Assembly (NCBI GenBank): GCA_947496695.1
Contig: CANMEI010000001.1
Coordinates: 310,001 to 374,000, forward strand
Source of the DNA: an uncultured Cellulophaga sp.
GTDB lineage: Bacteria > Bacteroidota > Bacteroidia > Flavobacteriales > Flavobacteriaceae
Direction of reading: 5' to 3'
DNA: 64,000 nucleotides
The notes under the pieces are model-generated. The model had not been told where the DNA came from and did no database searches. It saw only the letters and a list, made by a program, of their open reading frames with translations. Positions 44,592 through 54,727 of the stretch are shown in pieces; position 1 is the stretch's first letter; the number at the start of each line of letters is the position of its first letter. The position numbers and the translations under genes were made by a program.

Positions 44592-45521
44592 GTGATAACA
44601 TTTCTAAACATAAGTAAATTCGACAACCAACACCCTACTGCAGTGACTATAGGCACTTTTGATGGGGTTCATATTGGGCATCGAAAACTATTAGATCGTC
44701 TCATAAACGATGCCAAACTTCTTGATTTAAAAGCTACTGTACTTACTTTCTTTCCGCATCCTCGTATGATTTTACAGCAAGATGCAAATATTAAACTTCT
44801 AAATACACTTGAAGAAAAAATTAGCATTCTTGAAAAAATAGGTTTAGACTATTTAATGATTTACCCTTTTTCAAAAGAGTTTTCAAGATATTCAGCAACT
44901 GATTTTGTTGAAAAAATATTAGTAGAAGGATTAAATGGAAAAAAAATAATTATTGGGTACGACCACCGTTTTGGTCGTAATAGAAATGCCGATATAAAAG
45001 ATCTTATTGCATACGGGAAAACTTTCAATTTTCAAGTTGATGAAATTCCGGCACAAGAAATTGATGATGTCTCTGTAAGTTCTACTAAAATTAGAAAAGC
45101 ACTTGAAGAAGGTGATATAGCTACCGCAAATAGCTACTTAGGGTATGAATACATGCTAACTGGTATTGTAAAAAAAGGAAAAGGCCTAGGTAGGCAATTA
45201 AGTTTTCCTACCGCGAATATTCATATTGAAGAAAATTACAAACTTATACCAAAAAATGGTGTTTATGTTGTGCACAGCAAACTTGACAACACTACGGTTT
45301 ATGGCATGATGAATATTGGTTTTAACCCTACAGTAAACGGAACAGAACGTAGCATTGAAGTCCATTTTTTTAATTTCAATAAAGATTTATACGATAAAAA
45401 AATACAGGTGAATATTTTAAAACGTATTCGTGATGAACAAAAGTTCAAATCTGTAGAAGAACTAAAAAAACAACTAATAAAAGATCAAAAAACTGCTACT
45501 AATTTAATTGCTGAAAAATGA
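44592..45521 (+). CDS. ribF: Bifunctional riboflavin kinase/FAD synthetase
   Basis: 309 residues. N-terminal FAD synthetase (about 1-180) with nucleotide-binding VTIGTFDGVHIGHRKLL and IIGYDHRFGRNR; C-terminal riboflavin kinase (about 183-305) with GKGLGRQLSFPTANIH and GMMNIGFNPTV. Converts riboflavin to FMN then FAD. The start is a GTG at 44592; the residues before VTIGTFDG fit the usual RibF N-terminus. Its stop overlaps the next ATG (ATGA), so the gamma-carboxylase-like gene is translationally coupled. Confidence 0.94.
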   Translation: MITFLNISKFDNQHPTAVTIGTFDGVHIGHRKLLDRLINDAKLLDLKATVLTFFPHPRMILQQDANIKLLNTLEEKISILEKIGLDYLMIYPFSKEFSRYSATDFVEKILVEGLNGKKIIIGYDHRFGRNRNADIKDLIAYGKTFNFQVDEIPAQEIDDVSVSSTKIRKALEEGDIATANSYLGYEYMLTGIVKKGKGLGRQLSFPTANIHIEENYKLIPKNGVYVVHSKLDNTTVYGMMNIGFNPTVNGTERSIEVHFFNFNKDLYDKKIQVNILKRIRDEQKFKSVEELKKQLIKDQKTATNLIAEK

Positions 45522-46831
45522 ATTCGTTTCTTTTCAAAAAAATTGATAATACAGGACTAGTTCTTTTTAGAATAATTTTTGGAATCTTAATTAGCTTTGA
45601 ATGTTATGGGGCTATTATCACAGGCTGGGTTACAACTAATCTTGTTGAACCTACTGTATATTTTCCTTTTATTGGTTTTGAATTCTTAAATATACTTAGA
45701 GGACCTGGCATGTATGTCTATTTTATAATAATGGGCACACTGGGTATTTTAATTTCTATTGGTTATAAGTACAGGTATGCAATGCTTGGTTTTGCCATTA
45801 TGTGGGCCGGAGGTTATTTAATGCAAAAAACATCTTACAATAATCATTATTATTTATTAATGCTAATCTCTAGCATTATGGTGTTTTTCCCAGCCAATAA
45901 AGATCATTCTTTAGATGCTAAATTGAACCCAGAAATAAGAACAAATAAAATGTATGCTTACTATAAAATTATTATAGTATTACAACTTATAATTGTTTAC
46001 ACGTATGCGTCTGTAGCGAAGCTATATGCTGATTGGTTAGATTTTGAATACATAAGAGTGTTAATGTCTGGTAAAGCAAATTACTTTTTGGTAGGTGAAA
46101 TTTTACAACAACCTTGGATACATAAAATTATAGCTATAAGTGGTATTTTATTTGACTTATTAATTATACCTGCTTTACTATGGAAACCAACTAGAAAAAT
46201 TGCTTTTGTTTGTGCAATATTCTTCCACATATTTAACTCATTTGTTTTTCAAATAGGTATTTTCCCTTATTTAGCTTTAGCTTTTACAGCATTCTTTTTT
46301 GAACCACAAAAGCTAAAAAATATATTTTTCAAAAAAGAAAGTACCTATCCTACAATTAGTATTGCTTCAATTCCAAAAAATAAAAATTTAATTATGGGAT
46401 TGTGGATTGTCTATTTTATTTTTCAAATAGGCTTACCGTTACGGCACCACTTTTTTAAAGATGATGTTCTTTGGACGGAAGAAGGACACCGTTTAAGCTG
46501 GCGAATGATGTTACGTTCTCGGAAAGGTAATGTTGGTTTTAAAGTAGTAGATAAAAAAACTAATGAATTTAAACGCGTTACTTTAAGAGATTATTTAACC
46601 AAAAAACAGATTCACAAAGTTGGTTGTTACCCTGATTTTATTTGGCAATTTGCACAACATTTAAAAAAAGAAGCTAAAGAAAATAATAAAGATATTGCTG
46701 TTTATGCATTTGTTAAAGTGCAAATAAACCTTAGAAAACCTCAAGAATTTATAGACAATACTATTGACTTAACTGAAGTAAAATGGGAACATTTTAAGCA
46801 CAATTCTTTTATTTTACCAAATCCTAATTAA
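45518..46831 (+). CDS. HTTM/vitamin K-dependent gamma-carboxylase-like membrane protein
   Basis: 437 residues. Several transmembrane helices in the first about 290 residues (for example 14-33, 63-82, 100-118, 143-162, 196-215, 235-262, 290-308), then a soluble C-terminal part with RHHFFKDDVLWTEEGHRLSWRMMLRSRKG, which is the conserved region of bacterial homologues of vitamin K-dependent gamma-glutamyl carboxylase. In animals that enzyme carboxylates Glu in clotting factors; bacterial versions have no established substrate and may use menaquinone. Coupled to ribF by ATGA overlap. Confidence 0.82.
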   Translation: MNSFLFKKIDNTGLVLFRIIFGILISFECYGAIITGWVTTNLVEPTVYFPFIGFEFLNILRGPGMYVYFIIMGTLGILISIGYKYRYAMLGFAIMWAGGYLMQKTSYNNHYYLLMLISSIMVFFPANKDHSLDAKLNPEIRTNKMYAYYKIIIVLQLIIVYTYASVAKLYADWLDFEYIRVLMSGKANYFLVGEILQQPWIHKIIAISGILFDLLIIPALLWKPTRKIAFVCAIFFHIFNSFVFQIGIFPYLALAFTAFFFEPQKLKNIFFKKESTYPTISIASIPKNKNLIMGLWIVYFIFQIGLPLRHHFFKDDVLWTEEGHRLSWRMMLRSRKGNVGFKVVDKKTNEFKRVTLRDYLTKKQIHKVGCYPDFIWQFAQHLKKEAKENNKDIAVYAFVKVQINLRKPQEFIDNTIDLTEVKWEHFKHNSFILPNPN

Positions 46832-46868
46832 AGAGAAGTAGTAAAGACTGCAACTTTTACACTTTCTC

Positions 46869-46900
46869 TTTTGCGCAATCCCTTTTTACCACTAAATTTG
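46869..46900 (+). promoter_or_regulatory. Promoter of serS
   Basis: Complete Bacteroidota promoter: -33 TTTTG (46869-46873), exactly 19 bp, then -7 TAAATTTG (46893-46900), 19 bp before the serS ATG. Confidence 0.75.
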
Positions 46901-46919
46901 AGGTCAAAATTAAGATACC

Positions 46920-48191
46920 ATGTTACAGCTAAACGCTATTAGAGAAAACAAGGAAGCTATTATTGAAGCATTAAAAAAAAGAAATTTAGATGCGGCTTCA
47001 CTTATTGAAACTGTATTGAATTTAGATGAGAGTCGTAAAGCAATACAAACTAATCTTGATAATACGTTAGCACAGTCCAACAAACTATCAAAAGAAATTG
47101 GTATTCTATATAAAACAGGAAAAGCTCAAGAAGCGAATGTTTTGAAGGAAGAGACTGCAAAATTAAAAGACAACTCTAAACAGTTAACTGAGGACTTAAA
47201 TACTACAGCAACTGAACTTCAAAATGCATTATACCAAATACCTAATGTGCCTCACACTTCTGTTCCTGCCGGAAATTCTGAAGAAGACAATGAGGAGATT
47301 TTTAGCGAAGGAAATATCCCTAAATTAATTGATGGTGCATTACCACATTGGGAACTTGCCAAAAAATATGATATTATTGACTTTGAGTTAGGTGTGAAAA
47401 TTGCTGGTGCTGGTTTCCCTGTATACAAAGGCAAAGGCGCTCGTTTACAACGTGCTTTAATCAATTACTTTTTAGATAAAAATACTGCAGCTGGTTATAC
47501 GGAAACACAAGTACCTCATGTAGTTAATGAAGCTTCTGGTTACGGAACAGGGCAATTACCTGATAAAGAAGGGCAAATGTACCACATGCCAGTTGATGAT
47601 TTATATTTAATTCCGACAGCAGAAATTCCAGTTACTAACATGTTCAGAGATGATATTGTTAATGAAAAAGATTTCCCGGTAACGGTTACAGCTTACACAC
47701 CATGTTTTAGACGTGAAGCTGGTAGTTATGGTGCTCATGTACGTGGCTTAAACAGATTACACCAGTTTGATAAGGTTGAAATAGTACGAGTTGAACACCC
47801 TAGTAAATCATACGAAGCATTAGATAGTATGGTAGAGCATGTAAAAGGTATTTTGCGTGAATTAAAATTGCCTTATCGTATTTTACGCCTTTGCGGTGGA
47901 GATTTAGGTTTTACCTCAGCTTTAACTTTTGATTTTGAAGTATTTTCAACAGCTCAAGATCGTTGGTTAGAAATTAGTTCTGTTTCTAATTTTGAAACCT
48001 ACCAAGCTAATCGTTTAAAATTACGTTTTAAAGATGAAAATGGTAAAAACCAATTAGCGCATACTTTAAATGGCAGCTCATTAGCGTTACCCAGAGTACT
48101 TGCTGGTATTTTAGAAAACTACCAAACTGAAGACGGAATTATGATTCCGGAAGTATTAATACCGTATTGTGGTTTTGATAAGATTGATTAA
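46920..48191 (+). CDS. serS: Serine--tRNA ligase
   Basis: 423 residues. N-terminal antiparallel coiled-coil arm (about 27-100) that grips the long variable arm of tRNA-Ser, then the class II catalytic core: motif 2 FRREAGSYGAHVRGLNRLHQF (about 258-278, read with neighbours) and motif 3 NGSSLALPRVLAGILENYQ (about 385-403), with EISSVSNFETYQANRL. Charges tRNA-Ser (and tRNA-Sec if present) with serine. Normal length; monocistronic with its own promoter and terminator. Confidence 0.97.
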   Translation: MLQLNAIRENKEAIIEALKKRNLDAASLIETVLNLDESRKAIQTNLDNTLAQSNKLSKEIGILYKTGKAQEANVLKEETAKLKDNSKQLTEDLNTTATELQNALYQIPNVPHTSVPAGNSEEDNEEIFSEGNIPKLIDGALPHWELAKKYDIIDFELGVKIAGAGFPVYKGKGARLQRALINYFLDKNTAAGYTETQVPHVVNEASGYGTGQLPDKEGQMYHMPVDDLYLIPTAEIPVTNMFRDDIVNEKDFPVTVTAYTPCFRREAGSYGAHVRGLNRLHQFDKVEIVRVEHPSKSYEALDSMVEHVKGILRELKLPYRILRLCGGDLGFTSALTFDFEVFSTAQDRWLEISSVSNFETYQANRLKLRFKDENGKNQLAHTLNGSSLALPRVLAGILENYQTEDGIMIPEVLIPYCGFDKID

Positions 48192-48212
48192 CTTTTCATT
48201 AAAAAATAACAT

Positions 48213-48242
48213 AAGCGCTATAGAATTCCTATGGCGCTTTTT
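48213..48242 (+). terminator. Intrinsic terminator after serS
   Basis: Eleven-bp stem AAGCGCTATAG / CTATGGCGCTT (one wobble), AATTC loop, then T-run. Confidence 0.8.
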
Positions 48243-48270
48243 CTTTTAAAAAAATGTATCGCTTTCTCCG

Positions 48271-48278
48271 TATCTTTG
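48271..48278 (+). promoter_or_regulatory. -7 promoter element of the TPR gene
   Basis: TATCTTTG fits TAnnTTTG and lies 16 bp before the TTG start; no clear -33 element was seen. Confidence 0.5.
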
Positions 48279-48294
48279 AGAAAAAAGTCGCTTT

Positions 48295-50076
48295 TTGAAA
48301 AAATTTCTCATCATATTATTTTATGGTTGTATTCAATTTGCTTTTGCCCAGAATTACAATTTGGCAAAGCAATATTTGAATGATGGTGATTTTGAAAAAG
48401 CCGTAGTTTATTATGAAAAACTACATAAAGAAAATCCCATTCAAACTGAATATGTACAAGATTTAATAACGTGTTACCAACAGTTAGAACGTTTTGATGA
48501 TGCTGAAAAAACGATTACAACAATTTTAAAAAGCAAAAAAGCACATCCTATTTATTTAGTTGAACTTGGTTACAATTTCACATTACAACAGAAAGATGCT
48601 GAAGCATCAGAATATTACGATCAAGCTTTAAAAGTTATTGAAGAAAACCAAAGATTTACCTATAGCATTGGAACTCGGTTTCAAAAGTATACGCTACTAG
48701 ATTATGCCGAAAAAACCTTTACAAAAGCAATGGAAATAAATCCTGAGTTAGATTACAACTTTCCATTAGCACGCATTTATGGCGAGCAAGGTAAAATTGA
48801 AGAAATGTACCAAGCTTATTTAGCTTTGATTAGAAATGGTAGTACTTCACAAAGTAGTATTCTCCGTAATATTGATGCTTTTATTACTTCTGATGGAAGT
48901 AATGAAAATAACATCAAGCTAAAAAGATTATTACTTAAAAATGCTCAAAAAGACCCTGATGTTATTTGGAATGAACTTTTAAGCTGGCTTTTTGTTCGTG
49001 AAAAAAAATACAATAGCGCCTTTACACAAGAAAAAGCCATTTATAAACGACTAGATGAAAGCTCACTCAACCGTATAGAAGATTTAGCGAAAGTTACTTT
49101 TAATGATAATACTTATAAGATTTCAAAAGAAATTTACCAATTCATCATAAAAAAAAATAATGATATTGGCCTAAAACTTACTGCATCACTTCGTGTTATT
49201 GAAATATCTCTTTTAGACGAAAATGCAAATTTAGAAGAAATTGAAACTTCTTTTAAAAATTTGCTAGACACCTATGATATCAAAAGCAATACGCTACAAT
49301 TACAAGTAGATTATGCTAAGTTTCTTACGTTTCAAAAAAATGAATCTGAAAAAGCAATAAATCTATTAAAGAGAAGTCTTAATCTTCCTTTAAACAATTA
49401 TGGTAAAGCATTTATTAAAATGGCACTTGGTGATATTTTAGTATACAGTCAAAAATTTAACCAGGCATTAATTTATTTCTCTCAAGTACAAAAGAGTTTA
49501 AAAAATGATGTACTTGGGCAAGATGCTCGTTTTAAAGTGGCACAGACAAGTTTTTATAAAGGTGATTTTGATTGGGCACTTACACAACTAAAAGTATTAC
49601 GTAGTTCTACATCACAACTTATAGCTAATGATGCTATGCAACTAAGTTTACTTATTTCTGATAATATTCAGGAAGACTCAACTATGACTGCTTTAAAAGC
49701 CTATGCAAAAGCTGATTTATTAGCCTACCAAAACAAAAACAAAGAAGCTATTGCTACTCTTCAAATAATTTTAAAAGACCACAAAGGAGAAAAAATTGAA
49801 GATGAAGCACTCTTAAAACAAGGGCAATTATTAGAAAAACAAAAAGAATACGAGCAGGCTTCTTTCAACTATCAAAAAATAATAGAATTTTATGGCTCAG
49901 GTATTTTAGCCGATGATGCCTATTATGCTATTGCACAACTTTATGAAAATCAATTAAACGATATTCAAAAAGCAAAAGAGAACTACGAAAAAATAATTTA
50001 CAACCATCAAGACAGTTATTATTTTCCGTTAGCACGTAAAAATTTCAGACGTTTACGTGGCGACCAACTTGAATAG
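48295..50076 (+). CDS. Exported tetratricopeptide-repeat protein
   Basis: 593 residues from a TTG start; signal peptide FLIILFYGCIQFAFAQ. TPR motifs fill the protein, clearest at about 20-110 (AKQYLNDGDFEKAVVYYEKLHKEN, FDDAEKTITTILKS), 135-160 and 375-590 (FNQALIYFSQVQKSL, YEQASFNYQKIIEFYGSGILADDAYYAIAQLYEN). The C-terminal tool-like TPRs resemble BamD/YbgF-type modules. Probably a periplasmic scaffold involved in envelope assembly; the exact role is unknown. Bacteroidota commonly use TTG starts in such genes. Confidence 0.8.
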   Translation: MKKFLIILFYGCIQFAFAQNYNLAKQYLNDGDFEKAVVYYEKLHKENPIQTEYVQDLITCYQQLERFDDAEKTITTILKSKKAHPIYLVELGYNFTLQQKDAEASEYYDQALKVIEENQRFTYSIGTRFQKYTLLDYAEKTFTKAMEINPELDYNFPLARIYGEQGKIEEMYQAYLALIRNGSTSQSSILRNIDAFITSDGSNENNIKLKRLLLKNAQKDPDVIWNELLSWLFVREKKYNSAFTQEKAIYKRLDESSLNRIEDLAKVTFNDNTYKISKEIYQFIIKKNNDIGLKLTASLRVIEISLLDENANLEEIETSFKNLLDTYDIKSNTLQLQVDYAKFLTFQKNESEKAINLLKRSLNLPLNNYGKAFIKMALGDILVYSQKFNQALIYFSQVQKSLKNDVLGQDARFKVAQTSFYKGDFDWALTQLKVLRSSTSQLIANDAMQLSLLISDNIQEDSTMTALKAYAKADLLAYQNKNKEAIATLQIILKDHKGEKIEDEALLKQGQLLEKQKEYEQASFNYQKIIEFYGSGILADDAYYAIAQLYENQLNDIQKAKENYEKIIYNHQDSYYFPLARKNFRRLRGDQLE

Positions 50077-50125
50077 CTTATACCAATTAAGCTGGTTTTA
50101 ACCCTAGTTTTCTCTTTTTTACTTT

Positions 50126-50133
50126 TACCTTTG
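50126..50133 (+). promoter_or_regulatory. -7 promoter element of the DUF4286 gene
   Basis: TACCTTTG fits TAnnTTTG, 35 bp before the ATG at 50169; -33 not evident. Confidence 0.45.
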
Positions 50134-50168
50134 CCAATCAATTTAGAAACACTTGAATTTTTATAATC

Positions 50169-50480
50169 ATGTATATTTATAACGTAACTTCAAACATAGA
50201 CGAATCTATTCACGAACAATGGATTAAATGGATGCATGAAACACATATTCCTGATATGTTGGCTACAGGTAAATTTAGTAATGCAAAAATGTGTAAGGTT
50301 TTGGTTGAAGAAGATATGGGTGGCGTTACCTATTCTGTACAATACACAACAACATCAAAAGAAACATTAGAGCAATATTATAAAGAAGATGCTCCTCGGC
50401 TACGTAATGAAGCGATGAAACTTTTTGCTGATAAAATGTTGGCATTTAGAACCGAATTAAAAATTATAAGTGAACACTAA
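50169..50480 (+). CDS. DUF4286 family protein
   Basis: 103 residues, cytoplasmic. Recognisable by MYIYNVTSNIDESIHEQWIKWMHETHIPDML and YSVQYTTTSKETLEQYYKEDAPRLRNEAMKLFADKMLAFRTEL. The size and pattern fit a ferredoxin-like alpha/beta (dimeric alpha-beta barrel) fold. Widely conserved in Bacteroidota beside rsmA, as here, but without known function. Confidence 0.88.
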   Translation: MYIYNVTSNIDESIHEQWIKWMHETHIPDMLATGKFSNAKMCKVLVEEDMGGVTYSVQYTTTSKETLEQYYKEDAPRLRNEAMKLFADKMLAFRTELKIISEH

Positions 50481-50606
50481 ATAGTATCTTTTTTAGTTAC
50501 AAAAGCCTTTAATAAAATAAAGGTGAATTTTATAAAAGGGTGCTCTTACAATTAACACAAAAGCAACAAGCTTAATGTTACATTTCACCAAATAAGATAT
50601 AGAGAA

Positions 50607-51479
50607 ATGGCAAAAAAAGATAAAAGCAATTTTAATAAAAAATCTAAATTCGTTAAGAATTTTAAAAAAGAAGAAAGTCCTGTTAAAGCTAAAAAGCATT
50701 TAGGGCAACACTTTTTAAAAGATGAAGATATTGCGCGTCAAATTGCCGAAACATTATCAACAAAAGACTATACCAATGTTATTGAAATTGGTCCTGGAAC
50801 TGGTGTGTTAACCAAATATATATTAGAACAAAAAGTTGATTTAGTTGCTATGGATTTAGATGCAGAATCTATCGTATATCTTAACCATAGCTTTTTATTA
50901 GAACATCCACAATTTATTGGTCGAAAAAACAAATTTACGGTTTTAGAAGCCGATTTTTTAAAGTACGATGTTACCAGTTTATTTGGTGACGAGCAATTTG
51001 CGATTACAGGTAATTTCCCGTATAATATATCAACTCAAATAGTTTTTAAACTTTTAGAAATAAAACAATTGGTTCCTGAATTCACAGGAATGTTCCAAAA
51101 AGAAGTTGCCAAACGTATTTGTGAAAAAGAAGGCAGTAAAACCTACGGAATTTTATCTGTATTAGTACAAGCATTTTACGATGCTGAGTACTTATTTACA
51201 GTACCACCAACAGTATTTGATCCGCCACCAAAAGTAGATTCTGGTGTATTGCGTTTAACCAGAAAAGAAAACTTGACTATTGACTGCAATGAAAAATCAC
51301 TTTATAAAGTTGTTAAAGCAGCTTTTGGGCAACGCCGAAAAACAATTCGTAACAGTTTAAAAACATTTAATCTTTCTGATAGTCTAAAAGAAGATACTAT
51401 ATTTGACAAACGACCAGAACAATTATCAGTTGACAATTTTATTGCACTGACTAACATGATTGACAATGACACCGTTTAA
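50607..51479 (+). CDS. rsmA: 16S rRNA (adenine(1518)-N6/adenine(1519)-N6)-dimethyltransferase
   Basis: 290 residues. Lys-rich extension of about 28 residues, then the KsgA/RsmA core: [21 protein letters not shown] loop [13 protein letters not shown] (about 61-73), [13 protein letters not shown] acidic loop, catalytic [11 protein letters not shown] (about 131-141) and C-terminal [13 protein letters not shown]. Dimethylates two adenines in helix 45 of 16S rRNA during 30S maturation. The gene end overlaps the mgtE start by 14 bp. Confidence 0.96.
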   Translation: MAKKDKSNFNKKSKFVKNFKKEESPVKAKKHLGQHFLKDEDIARQIAETLSTKDYTNVIEIGPGTGVLTKYILEQKVDLVAMDLDAESIVYLNHSFLLEHPQFIGRKNKFTVLEADFLKYDVTSLFGDEQFAITGNFPYNISTQIVFKLLEIKQLVPEFTGMFQKEVAKRICEKEGSKTYGILSVLVQAFYDAEYLFTVPPTVFDPPPKVDSGVLRLTRKENLTIDCNEKSLYKVVKAAFGQRRKTIRNSLKTFNLSDSLKEDTIFDKRPEQLSVDNFIALTNMIDNDTV

Positions 51480-52821
51480 ACTCACAGACGAACTCATAGG
51501 CAGTATTGAAGTACACATCGCTAACCGTAACGATGCGGAACTTTCTGCGATATTAAATGATATTCACTATGCAGATATTGCTGAAATTATTAATGAGTTA
51601 AATGAAGATGAGGCCACTTACCTTATTAAACTTTTAGATAGTGACAAAACTTCTGATATACTAACCGAGTTAAATGAAGATGTTAGAGAAAGTATTCTGG
51701 GTAATTTGTCTGCAAAAGAAATTGCTGAAGAGTTAGATGAATTAGATACTGATGATGCGGCTGATATTATTGGAGAATTACCAAAGGAAATTGTTAAAAA
51801 GGTAATTTCTGCAATTGAAGATAGAGAGCATGCTAAAGATATTGTTGATCTTTTACGTTACGATGAAAACTCTGCCGGTGGTTTAATGGCGAAAGAGCTT
51901 GTAAAGGTTAATGAAAACTGGAATGTACTAACTTGTGTAAAAGAAATGCGTGCACAGGCTGAAAATGTTACACGTGTACATTCTATTTATGTAGTTGATG
52001 ACGAAGAAAAACTAAAAGGGCGTTTATCTCTTAAAGATTTACTAACCACCTCAACTAAAACTCACATTAAAGATATTTACATACCTAAAGTTGATTATGT
52101 AAATGTGAATGAAAAGCCTGAAGAAGTTGCCAAAATAATGTCTAAATATGATTTAGAAGCCATTCCTGTAATTGATGAAATTGGGCGTTTGGTTGGTCGT
52201 ATTACTATTGATGATATTGTAGATGTTATTCGTGAAGAAGCGGAAAAAGATTACCAAATGGCGGCAGGTATTTCTAAAGATGTTGAGGCTGATGATAGTA
52301 TTTGGGATTTAACTCGTGCGCGTTTACCATGGCTAACTATTGGTATGATGGGTGGTGTTGGTGCTGCAAGTATTATAAACAGTTTTCAAGGTGCATTTAT
52401 TGAGTATCCTATTCTTCTAGCCTTTATCCCATTAATGCAAGCTACCGCTGGTAATGTTGGTGTACAGTCATCTGCAATTGTGGTTCAAGGTTTAGCAAAT
52501 GATAGTATAAAAGGTGCTATATGGAACCGTTTGGGTAAAGAATTACTCTTAGGTTTGGTTAATGGTTTGGCATTAGCCATAATATTTATTTTTATAGGTC
52601 ATTTTGCTTTTAACACATCATACCTACTTTCTGCAACTGTTGGTATTGCATTAGTTACTGTAGTAGTCAATGCAGCTGTAATAGGTACTTTTATTCCAAT
52701 CTTTTTAAATAAAAGAGGTATTGACCCAGCCATAGCAACTGGTCCATTTATTACCACAAGTAATGATGTACTTGGTATCTTAATTTACTTCAGCATTGCC
52801 AAAGTTATTCTCGGCTTTTAA
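51466..52821 (+). CDS. mgtE: Magnesium transporter MgtE
   Basis: 451 residues from the ATG at 51466 (a TTG 6 bp upstream is also in frame). Cytoplasmic N domain (about 15-125, [24 protein letters not shown] repeats), tandem CBS domains (about 130-255, [41 protein letters not shown]) and five transmembrane helices (about 285-451) with the conserved [21 protein letters not shown] pore region. The N and CBS domains gate the channel according to cytoplasmic Mg2+. Translationally coupled to rsmA. Confidence 0.95.
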   Translation: MTPFKLTDELIGSIEVHIANRNDAELSAILNDIHYADIAEIINELNEDEATYLIKLLDSDKTSDILTELNEDVRESILGNLSAKEIAEELDELDTDDAADIIGELPKEIVKKVISAIEDREHAKDIVDLLRYDENSAGGLMAKELVKVNENWNVLTCVKEMRAQAENVTRVHSIYVVDDEEKLKGRLSLKDLLTTSTKTHIKDIYIPKVDYVNVNEKPEEVAKIMSKYDLEAIPVIDEIGRLVGRITIDDIVDVIREEAEKDYQMAAGISKDVEADDSIWDLTRARLPWLTIGMMGGVGAASIINSFQGAFIEYPILLAFIPLMQATAGNVGVQSSAIVVQGLANDSIKGAIWNRLGKELLLGLVNGLALAIIFIFIGHFAFNTSYLLSATVGIALVTVVVNAAVIGTFIPIFLNKRGIDPAIATGPFITTSNDVLGILIYFSIAKVILGF

Positions 52822-52921
52822 AGTCTAAACATCAACCATTTACACCCTGTTAAATATTTTTATTTTTTTGTAATTTCTATTCAAAAAAGTTGTAATCTAG
52901 CCTAATAATTTACGATACAAC

Positions 52922-54445
52922 ATGATTAAGAATATTGAAAATATTGAACTTGAATTTTTAACGATTGATGATTATCAAGCGTTAAAAACTGCCATGATTG
53001 AGACCTATCCAAACATGGAAAATGCCTATTGGAAAGAAGAATTAATTCAAATTTTGATTAATGATTTTCCAAAAGGACAAGTTGTAATAAAAGTAAATGG
53101 CAATTTAGCAGGTTGTGCATTAGCACTTCGTGTAGACTATACTCAGTTTGATAGAGCACATACATACCGAGAAGTTACCGGTAACTTCACCTTTAATACG
53201 CTTAAAAAAGATGGCGATGTACTTTATGGTATTGAAGTATTTATAAAAAAAGAGTTTCGTGGTTTACGTTTAGGCCGCCGTTTGTACGATTACCGTAAAG
53301 AACTCTGTGAGCGTGAAAATTTACGTGGTATTATTTTTGGTGGTCGTATTCCTAATTTTCACAAATATTCTCATGAAATTTCTCCTAAGGAATATATTGA
53401 AAAAGTAAAACGTAAAGAAATTCATGATCCAGTATTAAACTTTCAAATATCAAACGACTTTCATCCTTCAAGGGTAATGAAAGGTTATTTAGAAGGTGAT
53501 TCACAATCTAACGAATATGCTGTTCTATTAGAGTGGGATAATATTTATTACGAAAAAACAATTACCAAAGCAGCCACTAAGAAAAAAGTAATTAGACTTG
53601 GTTTAATACAATGGCAAATGCGCCCTTATAAAAACTTAGACGAACTTATGCAACAAGCTGAGTTTTTTGTAGATGCTGTATCCGGCTATAGGTCAGATTT
53701 TGCTTTATTTCCTGAATTTTTCAATGCTCCATTAATGGCTGAGAATAACCACATGAAAGAATCTGATGCTATTCGTGAACTTGCAAAACACACGGCTAAA
53801 ATAGTTCAGAAATTTTCAGAATTAGCGATTTCCTATAACATCAATATAATTACAGGAAGTATGCCTGAAATTAAAAAAGACTTACTATACAATGTTGGCT
53901 ATTTATGTAAAAGAGATGGAACCACAGAGCGTTATGAGAAACTACATGTTACACCAGATGAAGCTAAAGTTTGGGGTATGCAAGGTGGTAGCAAATTACA
54001 GACTTTTGATACTGATTGTGGTAAAATAGGTATATTGATTTGCTATGATTCTGAATTTCCAGAGTTAAGCAGACTTCTAGCTGATGACGGTATGGATATT
54101 TTATTTGTACCCTTCTTAACCGATACTCAAAACGGATACTCACGCGTACGCCATTGTGCTCAAGCAAGAGCTATAGAAAATGAGTGTTATGTAGCTATTG
54201 CTGGCAGTGTAGGCAACTTACCAAAAGTTGCAAATATGGACATTCAATATGCACAATCAATGGTATTTACACCTTGTGATTTTTCGTTTCCTGCAAATGG
54301 TATTAAAGCAGAAGCTACACCAAATACTGAAATGATTTTAATTGCTGATGTTGATATTGACCTGCTGAGAGAATTAAACCAATTTGGTAGCGTAAAAAAC
54401 CTTAAAGACCGTAGAAAAGATTTATTTGAGCTTAAGAAAAAATAA
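52922..54445 (+). CDS. GNAT acetyltransferase-nitrilase (carbon-nitrogen hydrolase) fusion
   Basis: 507 residues, cytoplasmic. N-terminal GNAT domain (about 5-200) with acetyl-CoA loop KKEFRGLRLGRRLYDYRKELC, then a carbon-nitrogen hydrolase domain (about 222-500) with the full triad: Glu in FPEFFNAP, Lys in YEKLHVTPDEA and Cys in GILICYDSEFPE. The bifunctional form is common in Bacteroidota and cyanobacteria. Substrate unknown; an omega-amidase or N-acylated metabolite role is possible. Strong hairpin terminator downstream. Confidence 0.92.
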   Translation: MIKNIENIELEFLTIDDYQALKTAMIETYPNMENAYWKEELIQILINDFPKGQVVIKVNGNLAGCALALRVDYTQFDRAHTYREVTGNFTFNTLKKDGDVLYGIEVFIKKEFRGLRLGRRLYDYRKELCERENLRGIIFGGRIPNFHKYSHEISPKEYIEKVKRKEIHDPVLNFQISNDFHPSRVMKGYLEGDSQSNEYAVLLEWDNIYYEKTITKAATKKKVIRLGLIQWQMRPYKNLDELMQQAEFFVDAVSGYRSDFALFPEFFNAPLMAENNHMKESDAIRELAKHTAKIVQKFSELAISYNINIITGSMPEIKKDLLYNVGYLCKRDGTTERYEKLHVTPDEAKVWGMQGGSKLQTFDTDCGKIGILICYDSEFPELSRLLADDGMDILFVPFLTDTQNGYSRVRHCAQARAIENECYVAIAGSVGNLPKVANMDIQYAQSMVFTPCDFSFPANGIKAEATPNTEMILIADVDIDLLRELNQFGSVKNLKDRRKDLFELKKK

Positions 54446-54487
54446 ATTACACTAAAATACTGAAGAACAAATCGTTTGTTCATTTTT

Positions 54488-54532
54488 TAAAATAGTAAAT
54501 AGAAAAGAGTCTCTTTTTTATTTACTATTTTT
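54488..54532 (+). terminator. Long hairpin terminator
   Basis: 20-bp arms (54490-54509 and 54511-54530) with a single wobble, separated by one base, so the hairpin tip must open a few pairs; T-run inside and after the 3' arm. Ends the GNAT-nitrilase transcript and marks the border of the accessory patch. Confidence 0.75.
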
Positions 54533-54591
54533 AGGTTATTTAAAACAATAAGCACTACTTATTAATTTATACTTAGTAATTATAGTTACGC

Positions 54592-54692
54592 GTTAGCGAA
54601 ATGTTTAAGTTGAGCTTTTGAAAAAAGAAAACAAAAGAAGAATTTATAAACTAATGATTTGAAATAAAACTCGAATAAAAACTACCGCTAAC
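54592..54692. repeat. Spaced inverted repeat GTTAGCG/CGCTAAC
   Basis: GTTAGCG at 54592-54598 and its complement at 54686-54692, 87 bp apart, in an otherwise gene-free stretch (54533-54727) next to decayed genes. Could be an end-remnant of a small element or an intergenic repeat. Short arms, so chance is not excluded. Confidence 0.35.
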
Positions 54693-54727
54693 ATTATTAG
54701 CCATTCCCAACCATTTGATAAAACACT

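Noticed and set aside
44585..44592. TATTTTTG promoter-like match at the ribF start
   Set aside because: It overlaps the GTG start codon itself, so it would place the transcript start inside the gene; most likely a chance match in a T-rich stretch.
50077..50110. Possible terminator AGCTT...AAGCT after the TPR gene
   Set aside because: Stem too short and no proper T-run.
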